Program-made: the position numbers and the translations under genes | Notes under the pieces: generated by a model | Seen by the model: the letters and a program-made list of their open reading frames with translations, nothing else | What the model was told of the DNA's origin: nothing | Database searches by the model: none | Shown here: one piece after another, positions 47,071 to 56,604 of the stretch | Layout of the letters: each line of letters begins with the position of its first letter | How positions within the stretch are numbered: the stretch's first letter is position 1 | NCBI GenBank assembly: GCA_963779515.1 | Contig: CAVZYN010000002.1 | Span: 310,001 to 374,000 of the forward strand | Origin: CAVZYN01 sp963779515 | GTDB taxonomy: Bacteria > Pseudomonadota > Alphaproteobacteria > Rhizobiales > Hyphomicrobiaceae | Direction of reading: 5' to 3' | DNA: 64,000 nt

Positions 47071-48750
47071 ATGAAGGCAAAGCTCTATCCGCGCCGCGCC
47101 ATTGCTGGTGCTGTCTTGGCGGCTGTATGCGCCGCCGCGGTGCAAGCCAAGACGCAATTTGCTGCGACTGGGGGAGGCTTACCGGCCGGACCGGAGCAGA
47201 AGTATCTGGAGGCAGACCCGGCCCTCTATGCCACCGCGCGCCAGTACTTTCCGAGTGACGAGGGGAGTGCTGCACCGAAGCGGCTGTTTCGCTTGACGCG
47301 GGACCAACTCGACGCAACGGCGGCGTCTCTATTGCCGCGCTATGTCACGCAGTCGGTCAAGGACGCGGTTCCGAAAGACGCGCTGCAAACGAATTACGAG
47401 TACGCGGAGATCTTGAGTTTCAATCCGGCGAATACTCGTGGCCTTGCCGCCTGGATCAGCGAGATTGCGGCACGCGTGCGGGCTGATCCTGGAGGAGTCG
47501 TCACGTGTGCCGCTACCGCAACGGATTGTTTGAAGGCGGAGGCGCGGAGCTTCATCGTCAAAGCCTTCCGTGGCGATGTCGGCGATGAGAAAGTAAAAAA
47601 ATTGATAGCGTTCTATCTGGCCAGTGTCCAGGCGGCGGGTCTCAATCAAGCGACCGGCGATTTTGTCGAGGTCGTTCTCAGTTCGCCTGATTTTCTCTTT
47701 CGAAAAGAGATCGACGTCACCAGGAATGCTCGCCTGCAGCCGTCGCAGCTCCTGCAGGCCGTGACGTACACGGCCGCGGACGCGCCGCCGGAAAAGGTCG
47801 GTCTCGACTTTCTTCGAGCAGACCACTATCTGCGAAACGGGCAAGAGGCGGCATCAACCATCGGCGCAATCGTCGGCTCAAAAGAGTCGCGCGAGAAGCT
47901 CATGCGGTTTTTTATGGCATGGCTCGAAATCAAGGAGGCGGGAGAGTTCACAATCTCTCAGAAGGTGTTTCCGGAGTTCGATGCAAAACTTGCGGCCGCC
48001 ATGCGCGCGGAGACCAGGCAATTTCTTCGGGCGCAGCTCGGTAAGCCTGCGCCGAAGTTGAAAGACATTACCCAAGCGACGCAATCGTTCGTTCCGAACT
48101 CTCTTGGTCCGATCTACGGCGCGCAGATTGCAGCATCTTCGGGTGCGCGTTTGGTCGATCTGGATCCCAAGCAGCGGCTTGGAATTTTTTCACACCCGGC
48201 GGTGCTCACCTCGCATTCGGGGCCAACCGGCTCACGCCCCATCAAGCGCGGCGTGTTTTGGGTGAGAAAGGCCATGTGCATGGAGATGGAGCCGCCACCC
48301 AAGGACTTGCATGCAAAGCTCTACGAGATGAAAGGTGCGACTGAACGACAGCGGATTGAACAGTCGACCAGCCAACCTGCTTGTGTCGGCTGCCACAAGG
48401 TCATCAACCCATTTGCGTTCTTTCTGGAAAGCTATGATGCGCTCGGGCGTTGGCGCACGCTTGATAATGGTTTGCCCATCGACACGAGCATCATGATCAA
48501 CTTCCTCGACGAGGAGCCAGTGAAGACAACTTCAGCAGTTGAAGCGCTGAAGGCTCTCACGAATTCGATGATGTTCAAGCAATGCTTTGTGCGCCAGATG
48601 TTCCGGTTCTACATGGGGCGGAACGAGGAGGCGTCTGATGATCCGGTGCTGAGGCGCATGTTCTTTGAGTTTGCCTACAACGATGAGCAGGACATCTTGC
48701 GCGCAGTCCAGACCCTGACGTCATCGGACCGCATCGTGAAACGTCAATGA
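47071..48750 (+). CDS. DUF1592/DUF1588/DUF1585-type secreted monoheme protein
   Basis: This 559-residue protein has a signal peptide (AIAGAVLAAVCAAAVQA). It follows the DUF1587-DUF1585 family layout: RLTRDQLDATAASLLP, AEARSFIVKAFRGDVGDEKVKKLIAFY (DUF1595-like), VEVVLSSPDFLFRKE (DUF1592), LGIFSHPAVLTSHSGPTGSRPIKRGVFWVRKAMC (DUF1588) and a C-terminal part with one c-type heme motif CVGCH (Cys438) in ACVGCHKVINPFAFFLESYDALGRWR. The family is best known from planctomycetes and myxobacteria. It is 15 bp behind the DUF1552 gene, clearly one operon. The activity is unknown; a periplasmic oxidation is plausible because of the heme. Confidence 0.88.
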   Translation: MKAKLYPRRAIAGAVLAAVCAAAVQAKTQFAATGGGLPAGPEQKYLEADPALYATARQYFPSDEGSAAPKRLFRLTRDQLDATAASLLPRYVTQSVKDAVPKDALQTNYEYAEILSFNPANTRGLAAWISEIAARVRADPGGVVTCAATATDCLKAEARSFIVKAFRGDVGDEKVKKLIAFYLASVQAAGLNQATGDFVEVVLSSPDFLFRKEIDVTRNARLQPSQLLQAVTYTAADAPPEKVGLDFLRADHYLRNGQEAASTIGAIVGSKESREKLMRFFMAWLEIKEAGEFTISQKVFPEFDAKLAAAMRAETRQFLRAQLGKPAPKLKDITQATQSFVPNSLGPIYGAQIAASSGARLVDLDPKQRLGIFSHPAVLTSHSGPTGSRPIKRGVFWVRKAMCMEMEPPPKDLHAKLYEMKGATERQRIEQSTSQPACVGCHKVINPFAFFLESYDALGRWRTLDNGLPIDTSIMINFLDEEPVKTTSAVEALKALTNSMMFKQCFVRQMFRFYMGRNEEASDDPVLRRMFFEFAYNDEQDILRAVQTLTSSDRIVKRQ

Positions 48751-48763
48751 GGGAGAAAACCCA

Positions 48764-49123
48764 ATGGCCAAGAACTGCGGATGGATTGGCGCCCTGGCGG
48801 TGACCGTGGTGGCCCAGCTCGCCGTGCCTGCCGTTGCTCAAGGTGTACCGACTGATAGGAACGCCGGAGTTGCCGCCGCCGGTGGCAATGCTGCGCCAGC
48901 CAAGCCGATGGCGTCGATCGAGAAACTTGCCGGTGTTTGGATCGAGGGGCCCGGCTACGACATCAGGTATGGCGGGACATACGATGACTGCGCGCAGCGA
49001 TGTCTCGGTACTCCGCAATGCGCAATGATCGAGTACTATCGTCCGGAAAGGAAGTGTAACCTCTACACTGCGGTCCGTCCGCGTAAGTCCGGCGGCTCCT
49101 CAGACGTCGGTATCCGCCGCTGA
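48764..49123 (+). CDS. Small secreted PAN-like (apple-fold) protein
   Basis: This 119-residue protein starts with a signal peptide (WIGALAVTVVAQLAVPAVAQ) and a Pro/Ala linker. A PAN-like domain follows: GPGYDIRYGGTYDDCAQRCLGTPQCAMIEYYRPERKCNLYTAV has four cysteines in the PAN spacing. Such domains bind proteins or carbohydrates. It is the last gene of the DUF1552-DUF1592 operon (13-bp gap) and may be an accessory or adhesive partner. Confidence 0.75.
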   Translation: MAKNCGWIGALAVTVVAQLAVPAVAQGVPTDRNAGVAAAGGNAAPAKPMASIEKLAGVWIEGPGYDIRYGGTYDDCAQRCLGTPQCAMIEYYRPERKCNLYTAVRPRKSGGSSDVGIRR

Positions 49124-49440
49124 AGGCTTATTAGCCTGGCGGTCTATGCTGCACGCTCCACCTGTGACCACGGATTCCCACTGGCCAGCATAAGGCCATG
49201 TTGGGGCTGCAGTGGAGTTATGGCATCCCCGTGACAAAGTCATTGACTGGTCATCCAATCGATCGCATCGTCCTGGTCAAGGACCTCTGCGGCGGCGCGT
49301 AGCAGCGTTGGACAAAAAAGCAGGGCCGAAGATTGAGGAAGCAACGCCATGATGGGGGCGCCAGTGAAGCGCGATCGAGCTGCTGTGAGCCGTGACGTGG
49401 CTGTATCGTGCGTCCGGCGTGCAATTTGAGTTCCAGCACG
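49124..49440. other. Intergenic region before the branched-chain-type ABC operon
   Basis: These 317 bp separate the PAN-like gene from livG on the same strand. No gene, tRNA or strong hairpin was recognised. It presumably contains the promoter of the livG operon; no convincing -35/-10 or sigma-54 box stood out. An in-frame GTG at 49408 is an unlikely upstream start of livG. Confidence 0.4.
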
Positions 49441-50268
49441 ATGGCCACTGTGCAGAAAGTTGCCCCGATCCTCGAACTCGACGCTGTGAGCCTGCGCTTC
49501 GGCGGGGTCTCGGCAATGACCGACGTCAGCTGCAAGGTCTATCCAGGCGAGCTCTTCTCCATCATTGGTCCCAATGGGGCAGGAAAAACGTCGACGCTCA
49601 ACTGTATATCGGGTCGTTACCGTCCGACATCCGGCAAGGTGCTGCACAAGGGGCGCGACGTCACGCAGATGAGTCCGAGCAAGCGTGCCGATTTGGGCAT
49701 TGGCCGAACATTTCAGAACCTCGCGCTCTTTAATGGGATGAGCGTGCTGGACAATATCACGGTTGGCCGTCACCACCTGCTGAAGTGCGGATTTGCTCGT
49801 GGCATGCTTTATTGGTTGGGTGGTGCCCAAACTGAAGAGGCGGAGCACCGTGCTGCTGTCGAGGAGATCATTGATTTTCTCGAAATCCAGAGCATCCGCA
49901 ATGAGCACGCGGGGACACTTTCCTATGGTTTGCGAAAGCGCGTCGAACTCGCGCGGGCCATTGCGCTGAAGCCGGAACTGATCCTGCTCGACGAGCCGAT
50001 GGCCGGTATGAACCTCGAGGAAAAAGAGGACATGGCGCGTTTCATCGTCGACCTCAACGAGGAATGGGGCATGACCGTCGTGATGATCGAGCACGACATG
50101 GGCGTGGTAATGGACCTCTCGCACCGGCTTATGGTGCTGGATTTCGGCCGCAAGATTGCGGAAGGCGTGCCGGAGGAGATCAAAGCCAGCCCGGCGGTCA
50201 AGCGCGCCTATCTGGGCGAGGATCAGGCCGCGCCCGTGCAGGCGCCCAAGCTGGAGGCCGCGCAATGA
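49441..50268 (+). CDS. Branched-chain-type ABC transporter ATP-binding protein (LivG-like)
   Basis: This 275-residue ATPase has Walker A GPNGAGKTSTLNCISGRYRPTSG, FQNLALFNGMSVLDNI and Walker B LILLDEPMAGMNLEEKEDMARF. Its signature loop is degenerate (LSYGLRKRVELARA in place of LSGGQ), as in many livG genes next to acyl-CoA ligases. Switch: MIEHDMGVVMDLSHR. Its stop overlaps the ligase start by 4 nt. Confidence 0.92.
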   Translation: MATVQKVAPILELDAVSLRFGGVSAMTDVSCKVYPGELFSIIGPNGAGKTSTLNCISGRYRPTSGKVLHKGRDVTQMSPSKRADLGIGRTFQNLALFNGMSVLDNITVGRHHLLKCGFARGMLYWLGGAQTEEAEHRAAVEEIIDFLEIQSIRNEHAGTLSYGLRKRVELARAIALKPELILLDEPMAGMNLEEKEDMARFIVDLNEEWGMTVVMIEHDMGVVMDLSHRLMVLDFGRKIAEGVPEEIKASPAVKRAYLGEDQAAPVQAPKLEAAQ

Positions 50269-52199
50269 TGCCGGCCCGGTTCGCGCATGTCGAGACCAAC
50301 GACACGTTACCAAAATTATTGCGTTACAACGCCAAGACGCATCCGCGCGACGTGGCCATGCGTGAGAAAGAGCTCGGGCTCTGGAAATCCTATACATGGG
50401 CGGACTACTGCGAGCGGGCCAAGTTGTGGGCGATCGGTCTCAAGTCTCTCGGGATTGGAGCTGGAGATACCGTCGCGATCATCGGTGACTCGCGCCCGGA
50501 CTGGATCGCCGCCGCCGTCGGCGCCCATGCGGTTCGCGCCATGAGCCTCGGTCTCTATCAGGATGCGCTGGAGACCGAGGTTGCATACCTGCTGGCGTTT
50601 GCAGAAGCCAAGGTGGTGGTGGCCGAGAATGAAGAGCAGGTCGATAAGATCCTGCGTGTCACCGCCAACGTGCCGACTGTCACAAAGATCGTCTATTGCG
50701 ATGCAAGCGGCATGCGAAAGTACAGTGACCCGCGGCTTGTGAAGCGTGATGACTTGTTTGAATCGGCCCGCAAGACTTTAACGAGTGAGCCTTCACTGTG
50801 GGATGCTCTGGTCGATGCAACATCCGGCGATGACATTGCCGTGTTGTGTTCTACGTCAGGCACGACGTCGAACCCGAAACTTGTCAGCTTGACGTCGGGA
50901 AATTTTATCCGCCACGTTGCGCTTTATTGTGATCTCCTGAAGCTCGGTCCCGACGACGAGTACGTTTCGCTGTTGCCGATGGCTTGGGTCGGCGAGCAGT
51001 TCATGGCGTTCTATCAGCCGATCGTTTGCCGCCACAAAGTCAACTTTGCCGAGGCGCCCGATACCGCGATGGCGGACCTGCGCGAGATCGCGCCGACATT
51101 CATGTTTCTCGCCCCACGCTCCTGGGAACGGATTTCTGCCGACGTGCGAGCGCAGATCATGGACGCGTCTCCTTTCAAGCGGCGCATGTACGAACGCGGT
51201 CTCGCCATGGGCCTCAAGGAGGTCGAGCGTGGAGGCACAAGCGGAATGGCGCAGCGCCTCGTGTTGCGCGCCTTGCGCGATCGCCTAGGTTTCTCCCGGC
51301 TCAGGCTTGCGAGCACCGGCGGCGCCGCGATGGGCCCCGATACTTTCAAGTTTTTCATGGCGATGGGCGTGCCCATGCTGCAGCTCTATGGCCAAACGGA
51401 GCTGACTGGCATCTACTGCACACAAGTGCCGGGGCAGCCCCCCGACTTCGACGCCGTCGGGCGTGGCCTGACGGGTGACTACAAGATCCAGATCCACAAT
51501 CCCGATCCCAATGGTGTCGGCGAGATCGTCAGCCAGCACCCCTACATGTTCCAGGGCTACTACAAGAACGAACAGGCCATGCGCGCCGATGTGCGCGATG
51601 GCTGGATGCATACGGGCGACGCAGGTTTCATCAAGCCGTCCGGCCAACTCGTTGTCATCGACCGCCTGAAGGATCTGGCCGTGATGTCGACGGGCGAGCG
51701 GTTCTCGCCGCAGTTCATCGAGAACAAACTGAAGTTCTCACCCTACATCAGCGAAGCCGTGATCCTCGGCGACCAGCGGGACTACCCCGCCGCCATCATC
51801 TGCATTCGCTTCGCGATCGTCTCCAAGTGGGCCGAGCAGAATCGCATGTCGTTCACGACCTACTCGGATCTCGCCTCCCGCAAAGAGGTCTACGACCTGA
51901 TCGGCGCCGAGATCACACGCATCAATGGCTCGTTGCCGCCGTCCCAGCAGTTGCGCAAATTCGTCCTCCTCTACAAGGAGCTCGATGCCGACGACGGTGA
52001 GCTGACGCGAACCCGCAAGGTGCGCCGCAGCGTCATCGCCGAGAAGTACGCCAACATCATCGACGCCATCTACGCAGGCGCCGAGAAGGTCAAGGTCGAC
52101 ACCGAAATCGCGTTCCAGGACGGCTCCAAACAACGCATCCGCACAACGCTGCCGGTCGCGACCCTGTCCGCGCCGGCCGCCAGAGCCAAGAGCGCGTGA
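50265..52199 (+). CDS. AMP-dependent acyl-CoA synthetase/ligase (long-chain-type)
   Basis: About 644 residues. It shows the adenylate-forming motifs STSGTTSNPKLVSLTSGN (A3 phosphate loop), LYGQTELTG (A5), DGWMHTGDAGFIKPSG (A7) and DRLKDLAVMSTGERFSP (A8). It belongs to the large bacterial FadD15-like subgroup (about 600-650 residues). Encoded inside a Liv-type ABC operon and followed by an acyl-CoA dehydrogenase, it most likely activates the imported acid to its CoA ester. The ATG at 50265 overlaps the livG stop. Confidence 0.92.
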   Translation: MMPARFAHVETNDTLPKLLRYNAKTHPRDVAMREKELGLWKSYTWADYCERAKLWAIGLKSLGIGAGDTVAIIGDSRPDWIAAAVGAHAVRAMSLGLYQDALETEVAYLLAFAEAKVVVAENEEQVDKILRVTANVPTVTKIVYCDASGMRKYSDPRLVKRDDLFESARKTLTSEPSLWDALVDATSGDDIAVLCSTSGTTSNPKLVSLTSGNFIRHVALYCDLLKLGPDDEYVSLLPMAWVGEQFMAFYQPIVCRHKVNFAEAPDTAMADLREIAPTFMFLAPRSWERISADVRAQIMDASPFKRRMYERGLAMGLKEVERGGTSGMAQRLVLRALRDRLGFSRLRLASTGGAAMGPDTFKFFMAMGVPMLQLYGQTELTGIYCTQVPGQPPDFDAVGRGLTGDYKIQIHNPDPNGVGEIVSQHPYMFQGYYKNEQAMRADVRDGWMHTGDAGFIKPSGQLVVIDRLKDLAVMSTGERFSPQFIENKLKFSPYISEAVILGDQRDYPAAIICIRFAIVSKWAEQNRMSFTTYSDLASRKEVYDLIGAEITRINGSLPPSQQLRKFVLLYKELDADDGELTRTRKVRRSVIAEKYANIIDAIYAGAEKVKVDTEIAFQDGSKQRIRTTLPVATLSAPAARAKSA

Positions 52200-52244
52200 G
52201 ATGAGTTCGCACCCACATGAGCATGCCAATATGAGACTGCCGAC

Positions 52245-53141
52245 ATGAGAAATCCGACACTCCTGATCCAGCTTCTCGTCAATGGCGTGATCGTCGGCGC
52301 GCTCTACGGCGTCGTCGCGATGTGCTTCGTGCTGATCTACAAGGCGAGCCAGGTCGTGAACTTTGCCCAGGGCGAGTTCGTGCTCGTCGGCGCCTGGGCG
52401 TGCTGGTGGCTCGTAACGTCCATGGGCTTGCCGTTCTGGCTGGCGTTTCCAGTCTGCCTCGTGTTCATGGCACTGCTCGGCGTCATCGTCCAGGTGGTGG
52501 TACTGAAGCCGCTGATCGGAGAGCCCGTCATTTCCATTGTCATGGTGACGATCGGGCTCTCGATATTCTTCCAAGCGCTGCTAAAGTGGATGTTCGGTGT
52601 CTTCGTGCAGCCCTACCCCAACGTCTTCGCGACGAAATCGGTTAATATTCTCGGGCTGAATGTCGAGAGTGCCTATCTCATGAGTCTCGCCATCTCGCTC
52701 GTGATCATGGCGGGCTTTGCCTACTTCTTCAAATATTCGCGCATGGGGCTTGCGATGCGCGCGACCGCCTTCGACCAGCAGGTGGCGCAGAGCCTCGGCG
52801 TGTCGGTGAAACAGGTATTCGCGCTGTCGTGGGCGATTTCGGCGGTCGTCTCGGCGCTGGCGGGAGTCGTGGTTGGCATCGTCTCGGGCGTATCCGCCTC
52901 GGTCGCGACCGTTGGAGTCAAAGTGTTTCCGGCGGTCATCGTCGGCGGGCTCGAGTCGATCATTGGCGCCGTGCTCGGCGGCCTCGTCATCGGACTGCTC
53001 GAGGGGCTCGCGCAGTACTTCGATTCAGAATACCTCCACTTCGGCAATCTCATAACCATCGCGCCGTTCTATGCCATGCTGCTGATCTTGATGATCAAGC
53101 CCTATGGTCTGTTCGGCACCAAGAATATCGAGCGGGTGTGA
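52245..53141 (+). CDS. Branched-chain-type ABC transporter permease (LivH-like)
   Basis: This 298-residue membrane protein has eight or so hydrophobic segments. LivH landmarks: LVNGVIVGALYGVVAMCFVLIYKASQVVNFAQGEFV, MGLAMRATAFDQQVAQSLGVSV and FPAVIVGGLESIIGAVLGGLVIGLLEGL. The ATG at 52245 lies 45 nt behind the ligase gene, and livM follows by 1 nt. Confidence 0.95.
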   Translation: MRNPTLLIQLLVNGVIVGALYGVVAMCFVLIYKASQVVNFAQGEFVLVGAWACWWLVTSMGLPFWLAFPVCLVFMALLGVIVQVVVLKPLIGEPVISIVMVTIGLSIFFQALLKWMFGVFVQPYPNVFATKSVNILGLNVESAYLMSLAISLVIMAGFAYFFKYSRMGLAMRATAFDQQVAQSLGVSVKQVFALSWAISAVVSALAGVVVGIVSGVSASVATVGVKVFPAVIVGGLESIIGAVLGGLVIGLLEGLAQYFDSEYLHFGNLITIAPFYAMLLILMIKPYGLFGTKNIERV

Positions 53142-53142
53142 G

Positions 53143-54231
53143 ATGGCAGGTTCGATGCGGCCGGCGGGCGACTACCGCACCAGCTACCAGTCAGACAGGA
53201 CCATTTTTCCCGCGCGCGGATCGACAATCGCCTGCGTGCTCGGTCTTGCGATCCTCTGCATCCTGCCGCTGAGTTTTGCCGGCAAGCCGCTGGTCTCGTC
53301 CTACTGGCTGGCGCTTATCATCCAGATCGCGATTTACGGTATCGCGGCACTCGGCCTCAACATTCTCGTTGGCTTCACCGGACAGATCTCGCTCGGCCAT
53401 TCGGCATTCTTTGGTTTCGGCGCGTTCATGTCGGCCTATCTCTCCAGCAAACTCGGTGTTCCGGTCGCCTTGAGCATTCCGCTCGCCGGTGTTGCGACGG
53501 GACTACTGGGCATACTCGTCGGGCTTCCCGCCGGGCGCCTCAAGGGGCTCTACCTCGCGATCGCGACGCTTGCCTCGCAGTTCGTGCTGCAGGACTTCTT
53601 CAGCCGCGCGGAGTGGTTCACGGGTGGAGCAGCTGGCGCCAACGCCAATAGCTACAACCTATTTGGCCTCTCGCTCTCCGGCGATCGCAAGTACATTTTT
53701 GTGGTGTTGGCGCATCTGGTCATCATGTACTTGTTCGCCGCAAACTTGATGCGCACCCGTGACGGCCGCGCCATGGTGGCGGTTCGCGATCACTATCTGT
53801 CGGCTGAGATCATGGGGATCAATCTCACCTACTATCGCATCCTCGCGTTTGGCATCTCCTCGCTCTATGCCGGAGTCGGCGGCGCGCTGATGGCGCACTA
53901 TACGGGGTTCGTCTCGGCCGAAGCGTTCGATCTCCTGCTGTCGGTCAACTTCCTCGCCATGGTCATCATCGGCGGCCTCGGGTCGATTATGGGTAGCTTG
54001 CTCGGCACCATCTTCATCTTCCTGCTACCTGAGGTGATGCTCGGCGCTGTGCAAAAAATTCAAGCGCTCGGCATCGGTCAGGGCGCCTCGTTCAACGAGG
54101 GGCTCGCCTATCTGAAGGAGATGGCGATCGGTCTCGCGATCGTGCTCTTCCTGGTGTTCGAACCCGACGGTCTTGCCGCCCGCTGGCGCAAGATCAAGGC
54201 CTACTGGAAGCTCTACCCGTTCTCGTACTGA
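53143..54231 (+). CDS. Branched-chain-type ABC transporter permease (LivM-like)
   Basis: About 362 residues from the ATG at 53143. Typical segments are IYGIAALGLNILVGFTGQISLGHSAFFGFGAF, LPAGRLKGLYLAIATLASQFVLQD, MVAVRDHYLSAEIMGINLTYYRILAF and VNFLAMVIIGGLGSIMGSLLGT. It forms the membrane channel with LivH. Confidence 0.95.
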   Translation: MAGSMRPAGDYRTSYQSDRTIFPARGSTIACVLGLAILCILPLSFAGKPLVSSYWLALIIQIAIYGIAALGLNILVGFTGQISLGHSAFFGFGAFMSAYLSSKLGVPVALSIPLAGVATGLLGILVGLPAGRLKGLYLAIATLASQFVLQDFFSRAEWFTGGAAGANANSYNLFGLSLSGDRKYIFVVLAHLVIMYLFAANLMRTRDGRAMVAVRDHYLSAEIMGINLTYYRILAFGISSLYAGVGGALMAHYTGFVSAEAFDLLLSVNFLAMVIIGGLGSIMGSLLGTIFIFLLPEVMLGAVQKIQALGIGQGASFNEGLAYLKEMAIGLAIVLFLVFEPDGLAARWRKIKAYWKLYPFSY

Positions 54232-54253
54232 ACCAGCAACAAGGAGTAAGCCC

Positions 54254-55546
54254 ATGACAAGAATGACGACGTTGCTTGCAACGACTGCGTTCGCGGCTCT
54301 GCTCGCGGGCCCCGCGCTTGCGCAGCAGAAAATCAAGATCGGAAACCTGATCGATTACACCGGGGCAACATCCAGCACCGGTAAGTTCTCTGGCCCCGGC
54401 AAGGTCGATGCCATCGCCTGGATCAACAAGAACGGCGGTATCAACGGCAAGATGCTCGATGCCGAGATCGTCGACTACGGCTATCAGACGCAACGCTCGA
54501 TCCAGCTCTACAAGAAATGGAAGGACGAGGGCGCGATCGCCGTTCTCGGCTACGGAACCAACGACACCGAAGCGATGGTTGGCTTCATCGCCGAGGACAA
54601 AATTCCTTACTTCTCGTTCTCTTTCTCGGGCCATCTGACCGACCCGACCGGCATCAGCGCCAAGGCGAAGGAGGGCAAGATCAAGCCTGCGCCCTACAAC
54701 TTCTTCGGCCAGGCATCCTATTCCGACGGCAATCGCGCACTCGTCATGTGGGCAGCGGAGGACTGGAAGAAGAAGGGCGGGCAGGGCAAGCCGAAGTACG
54801 TCCACCTCGGCGACAACCACCCCTATCCGCTGGCGCCGAAGGAAGCGGGTGAAACGCTTGCCAAGGAAATGGGCTTCGACGTCTTGCCGTCGATCCAGTA
54901 CGCGCTGGCCGGCGGTGACTTCAAGGCGCAGTGCCTCGCGCTGCAGGCATCGGGCGCCAACTATGCCTTCCTTGCCAACACCACCGGCGCCAACGTTGCG
55001 CTGATCCGCTCGTGCACGACCGTTGGCGTCAACGTTCAGTTCATGGCCAACATCTGGGGCATGGACGAGGCCGGCATGAAGGCGATCGGCAAAGGCGTCG
55101 ACGGGCTCGTGAACGTGCTGGCCCAACCGATGTGGGGCTCGGACGTTCCGGGCATGAAGGTGTTCCGCGAAATCTCGGCAATGTCCGATCCAACCGGCAA
55201 GGCGTTCCGCCCGCTCCCTTACGCGCTGGGTGCGTGCCAAGTGTTGCATCTGGCCGAGGGGCTAAAGATGGCTGACAAGGCCGGCCAGCTCAACGGTCCC
55301 GGTATCAAGGCCGCGCTCGAGACGCTGAAGGACTTCGTGCCGGCGGGAGCCGACGGCATGTGTGCGCCGGTGAGCTGGACCAACACCGATCACCGGTCGG
55401 TCGATACCGTCAACATTGGTCGCGCGAAAGTCAGTGGCGAAACCGAAAAAGGCGAAGTTGCCGATCTGGTCGCAGCTGGCGTCGTCAAGTTCGAGAAGAT
55501 CGCCGAGCAGAAGGTGCCGCGTAAGCCCGAATGGCAAGGCTTCTGA
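54254..55546 (+). CDS. Branched-chain-type ABC transporter substrate-binding protein (LivK-like)
   Basis: This 430-residue periplasmic protein has a signal peptide (LLATTAFAALLAGPALAQQ). The body is a type-1 binding protein (IGNLIDYTGATSSTGKFSGPGKVDAIAWINKNGGINGK, VLGYGTNDTEAMVGFIAEDKIPYFSFSFSG). The ATG at 54254 follows AAGGAG at 54241-54246. The genetic context with acyl-CoA ligase and dehydrogenase argues for an aromatic, alicyclic or fatty acid ligand rather than leucine (inference). Confidence 0.94.
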   Translation: MTRMTTLLATTAFAALLAGPALAQQKIKIGNLIDYTGATSSTGKFSGPGKVDAIAWINKNGGINGKMLDAEIVDYGYQTQRSIQLYKKWKDEGAIAVLGYGTNDTEAMVGFIAEDKIPYFSFSFSGHLTDPTGISAKAKEGKIKPAPYNFFGQASYSDGNRALVMWAAEDWKKKGGQGKPKYVHLGDNHPYPLAPKEAGETLAKEMGFDVLPSIQYALAGGDFKAQCLALQASGANYAFLANTTGANVALIRSCTTVGVNVQFMANIWGMDEAGMKAIGKGVDGLVNVLAQPMWGSDVPGMKVFREISAMSDPTGKAFRPLPYALGACQVLHLAEGLKMADKAGQLNGPGIKAALETLKDFVPAGADGMCAPVSWTNTDHRSVDTVNIGRAKVSGETEKGEVADLVAAGVVKFEKIAEQKVPRKPEWQGF

Positions 55547-55572
55547 GGCGGCCACAAGGCTTGATTGAGTAT

Positions 55573-55605
55573 GCGCCGCGGCGGCATAAAAAACCGCCGC
55601 GGCGC
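55573..55605 (+). terminator. Intercistronic hairpin behind the LivK-like gene
   Basis: GCGCCGCGGCGG (55573-55584) and CCGCCGCGGCGC (55594-55605) form a perfect 12-bp GC-only stem with a 9-nt A-rich loop. It lies 26 nt after the binding-protein stop and 21 nt before the livF GTG; the ribosome site AAGGAG follows at 55616-55621. It is expected to stabilise the upstream transcript or limit read-through. Confidence 0.75.
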
Positions 55606-55626
55606 CAATCGTCCCAAGGAGCCGCC

Positions 55627-56532
55627 GTGAACTATTCCATGATCGCCGCCGAGGCCGTGGCCGCCGCAACGCCGGTTTCAGCTCCTGCGGCTTCGCCCGT
55701 ATCCGCGCCAACGGCGGCGGTGGCGCCTCAACCAGCGACACCCGAGAACATCCTCCAGGTCGAGAACATCGAAGTCGTCTACGACGATGTGGTGCTGGTG
55801 CTGCGCGGCATCAGCCTCTCCGTGCCGCGCGGCAAGGTCGTCACCCTGCTCGGCCCCAATGGTGCGGGCAAGTCGACGACGCTGAAATCGATCTCTGGCC
55901 TGCTGCGCTCCGAGAACGGCGAGGTCGTCGCCGGCGACATAACATTCGACGGCCGCAGCATCACGCATCTCGATCCCGAGAAGATCGTGCGCGGCGGCAT
56001 CTTCCAGGTCATGGAGGGGCGCCGTATCATCGGCGACATGACCGTGCTCGAGAACTTGAAAGTCGGCGCCTTCACCCGGCGCGACAAGGAAATCGAAAGC
56101 GACATCGATCGGGTCTACAACTATTTTCCGCGCCTGAGAGAGCGTAATGGCCTGGCCGGCTACCTCTCCGGCGGTGAGCAACAGATGCTGGCGATCGGCC
56201 GCGCGATGATGGCGCGGCCCAAGATGATGCTGCTGGATGAGCCGAGCATGGGCCTTGCGCCGCTGCTGGTGCAGGAGGTGTTCGCCATCATCGAGCGTCT
56301 CAATCGCGACCTTGGCATCACGATCTTGCTGGTCGAGCAGAACGCCAACATGGCGCTGAAGGTCGCCGACTTCGGCTACATCATGGAGTCGGGCAAGATC
56401 GTGCTCGACGGCACCCGCGAGGCCTTGACCTCCAATGAGGACGTCAAGGAATTCTATCTCGGCGGTGGCGGCGATGCGCGCAAGAGCTTCAAGAATTTAA
56501 AGTCGTTCCGGCGCCGCAAGCGCTGGCTCTGA
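55627..56532 (+). CDS. Branched-chain-type ABC transporter ATP-binding protein (LivF-like)
   Basis: This 301-residue ATPase has Walker A GPNGAGKSTTLKSISGLL, signature LSGGEQQMLAIGRAM, Walker B MMLLDEPSMGLAPLLVQEV and switch LVEQNANMALK. An unusual Ala/Pro-rich N-terminal extension of about 40 residues precedes the ATPase core. The GTG at 55627 was chosen for its AAGGAG site. The C-terminus is basic (KSFKNLKSFRRRKRW). Confidence 0.93.
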   Translation: MNYSMIAAEAVAAATPVSAPAASPVSAPTAAVAPQPATPENILQVENIEVVYDDVVLVLRGISLSVPRGKVVTLLGPNGAGKSTTLKSISGLLRSENGEVVAGDITFDGRSITHLDPEKIVRGGIFQVMEGRRIIGDMTVLENLKVGAFTRRDKEIESDIDRVYNYFPRLRERNGLAGYLSGGEQQMLAIGRAMMARPKMMLLDEPSMGLAPLLVQEVFAIIERLNRDLGITILLVEQNANMALKVADFGYIMESGKIVLDGTREALTSNEDVKEFYLGGGGDARKSFKNLKSFRRRKRWL

Positions 56533-56604
56533 ACAGGACGGTGCCGGCGCACTCGGTGAGGTGCATGCCCGGCTTCCGCAAGTTCGCGACCTGAGGAGTG
56601 CGCC

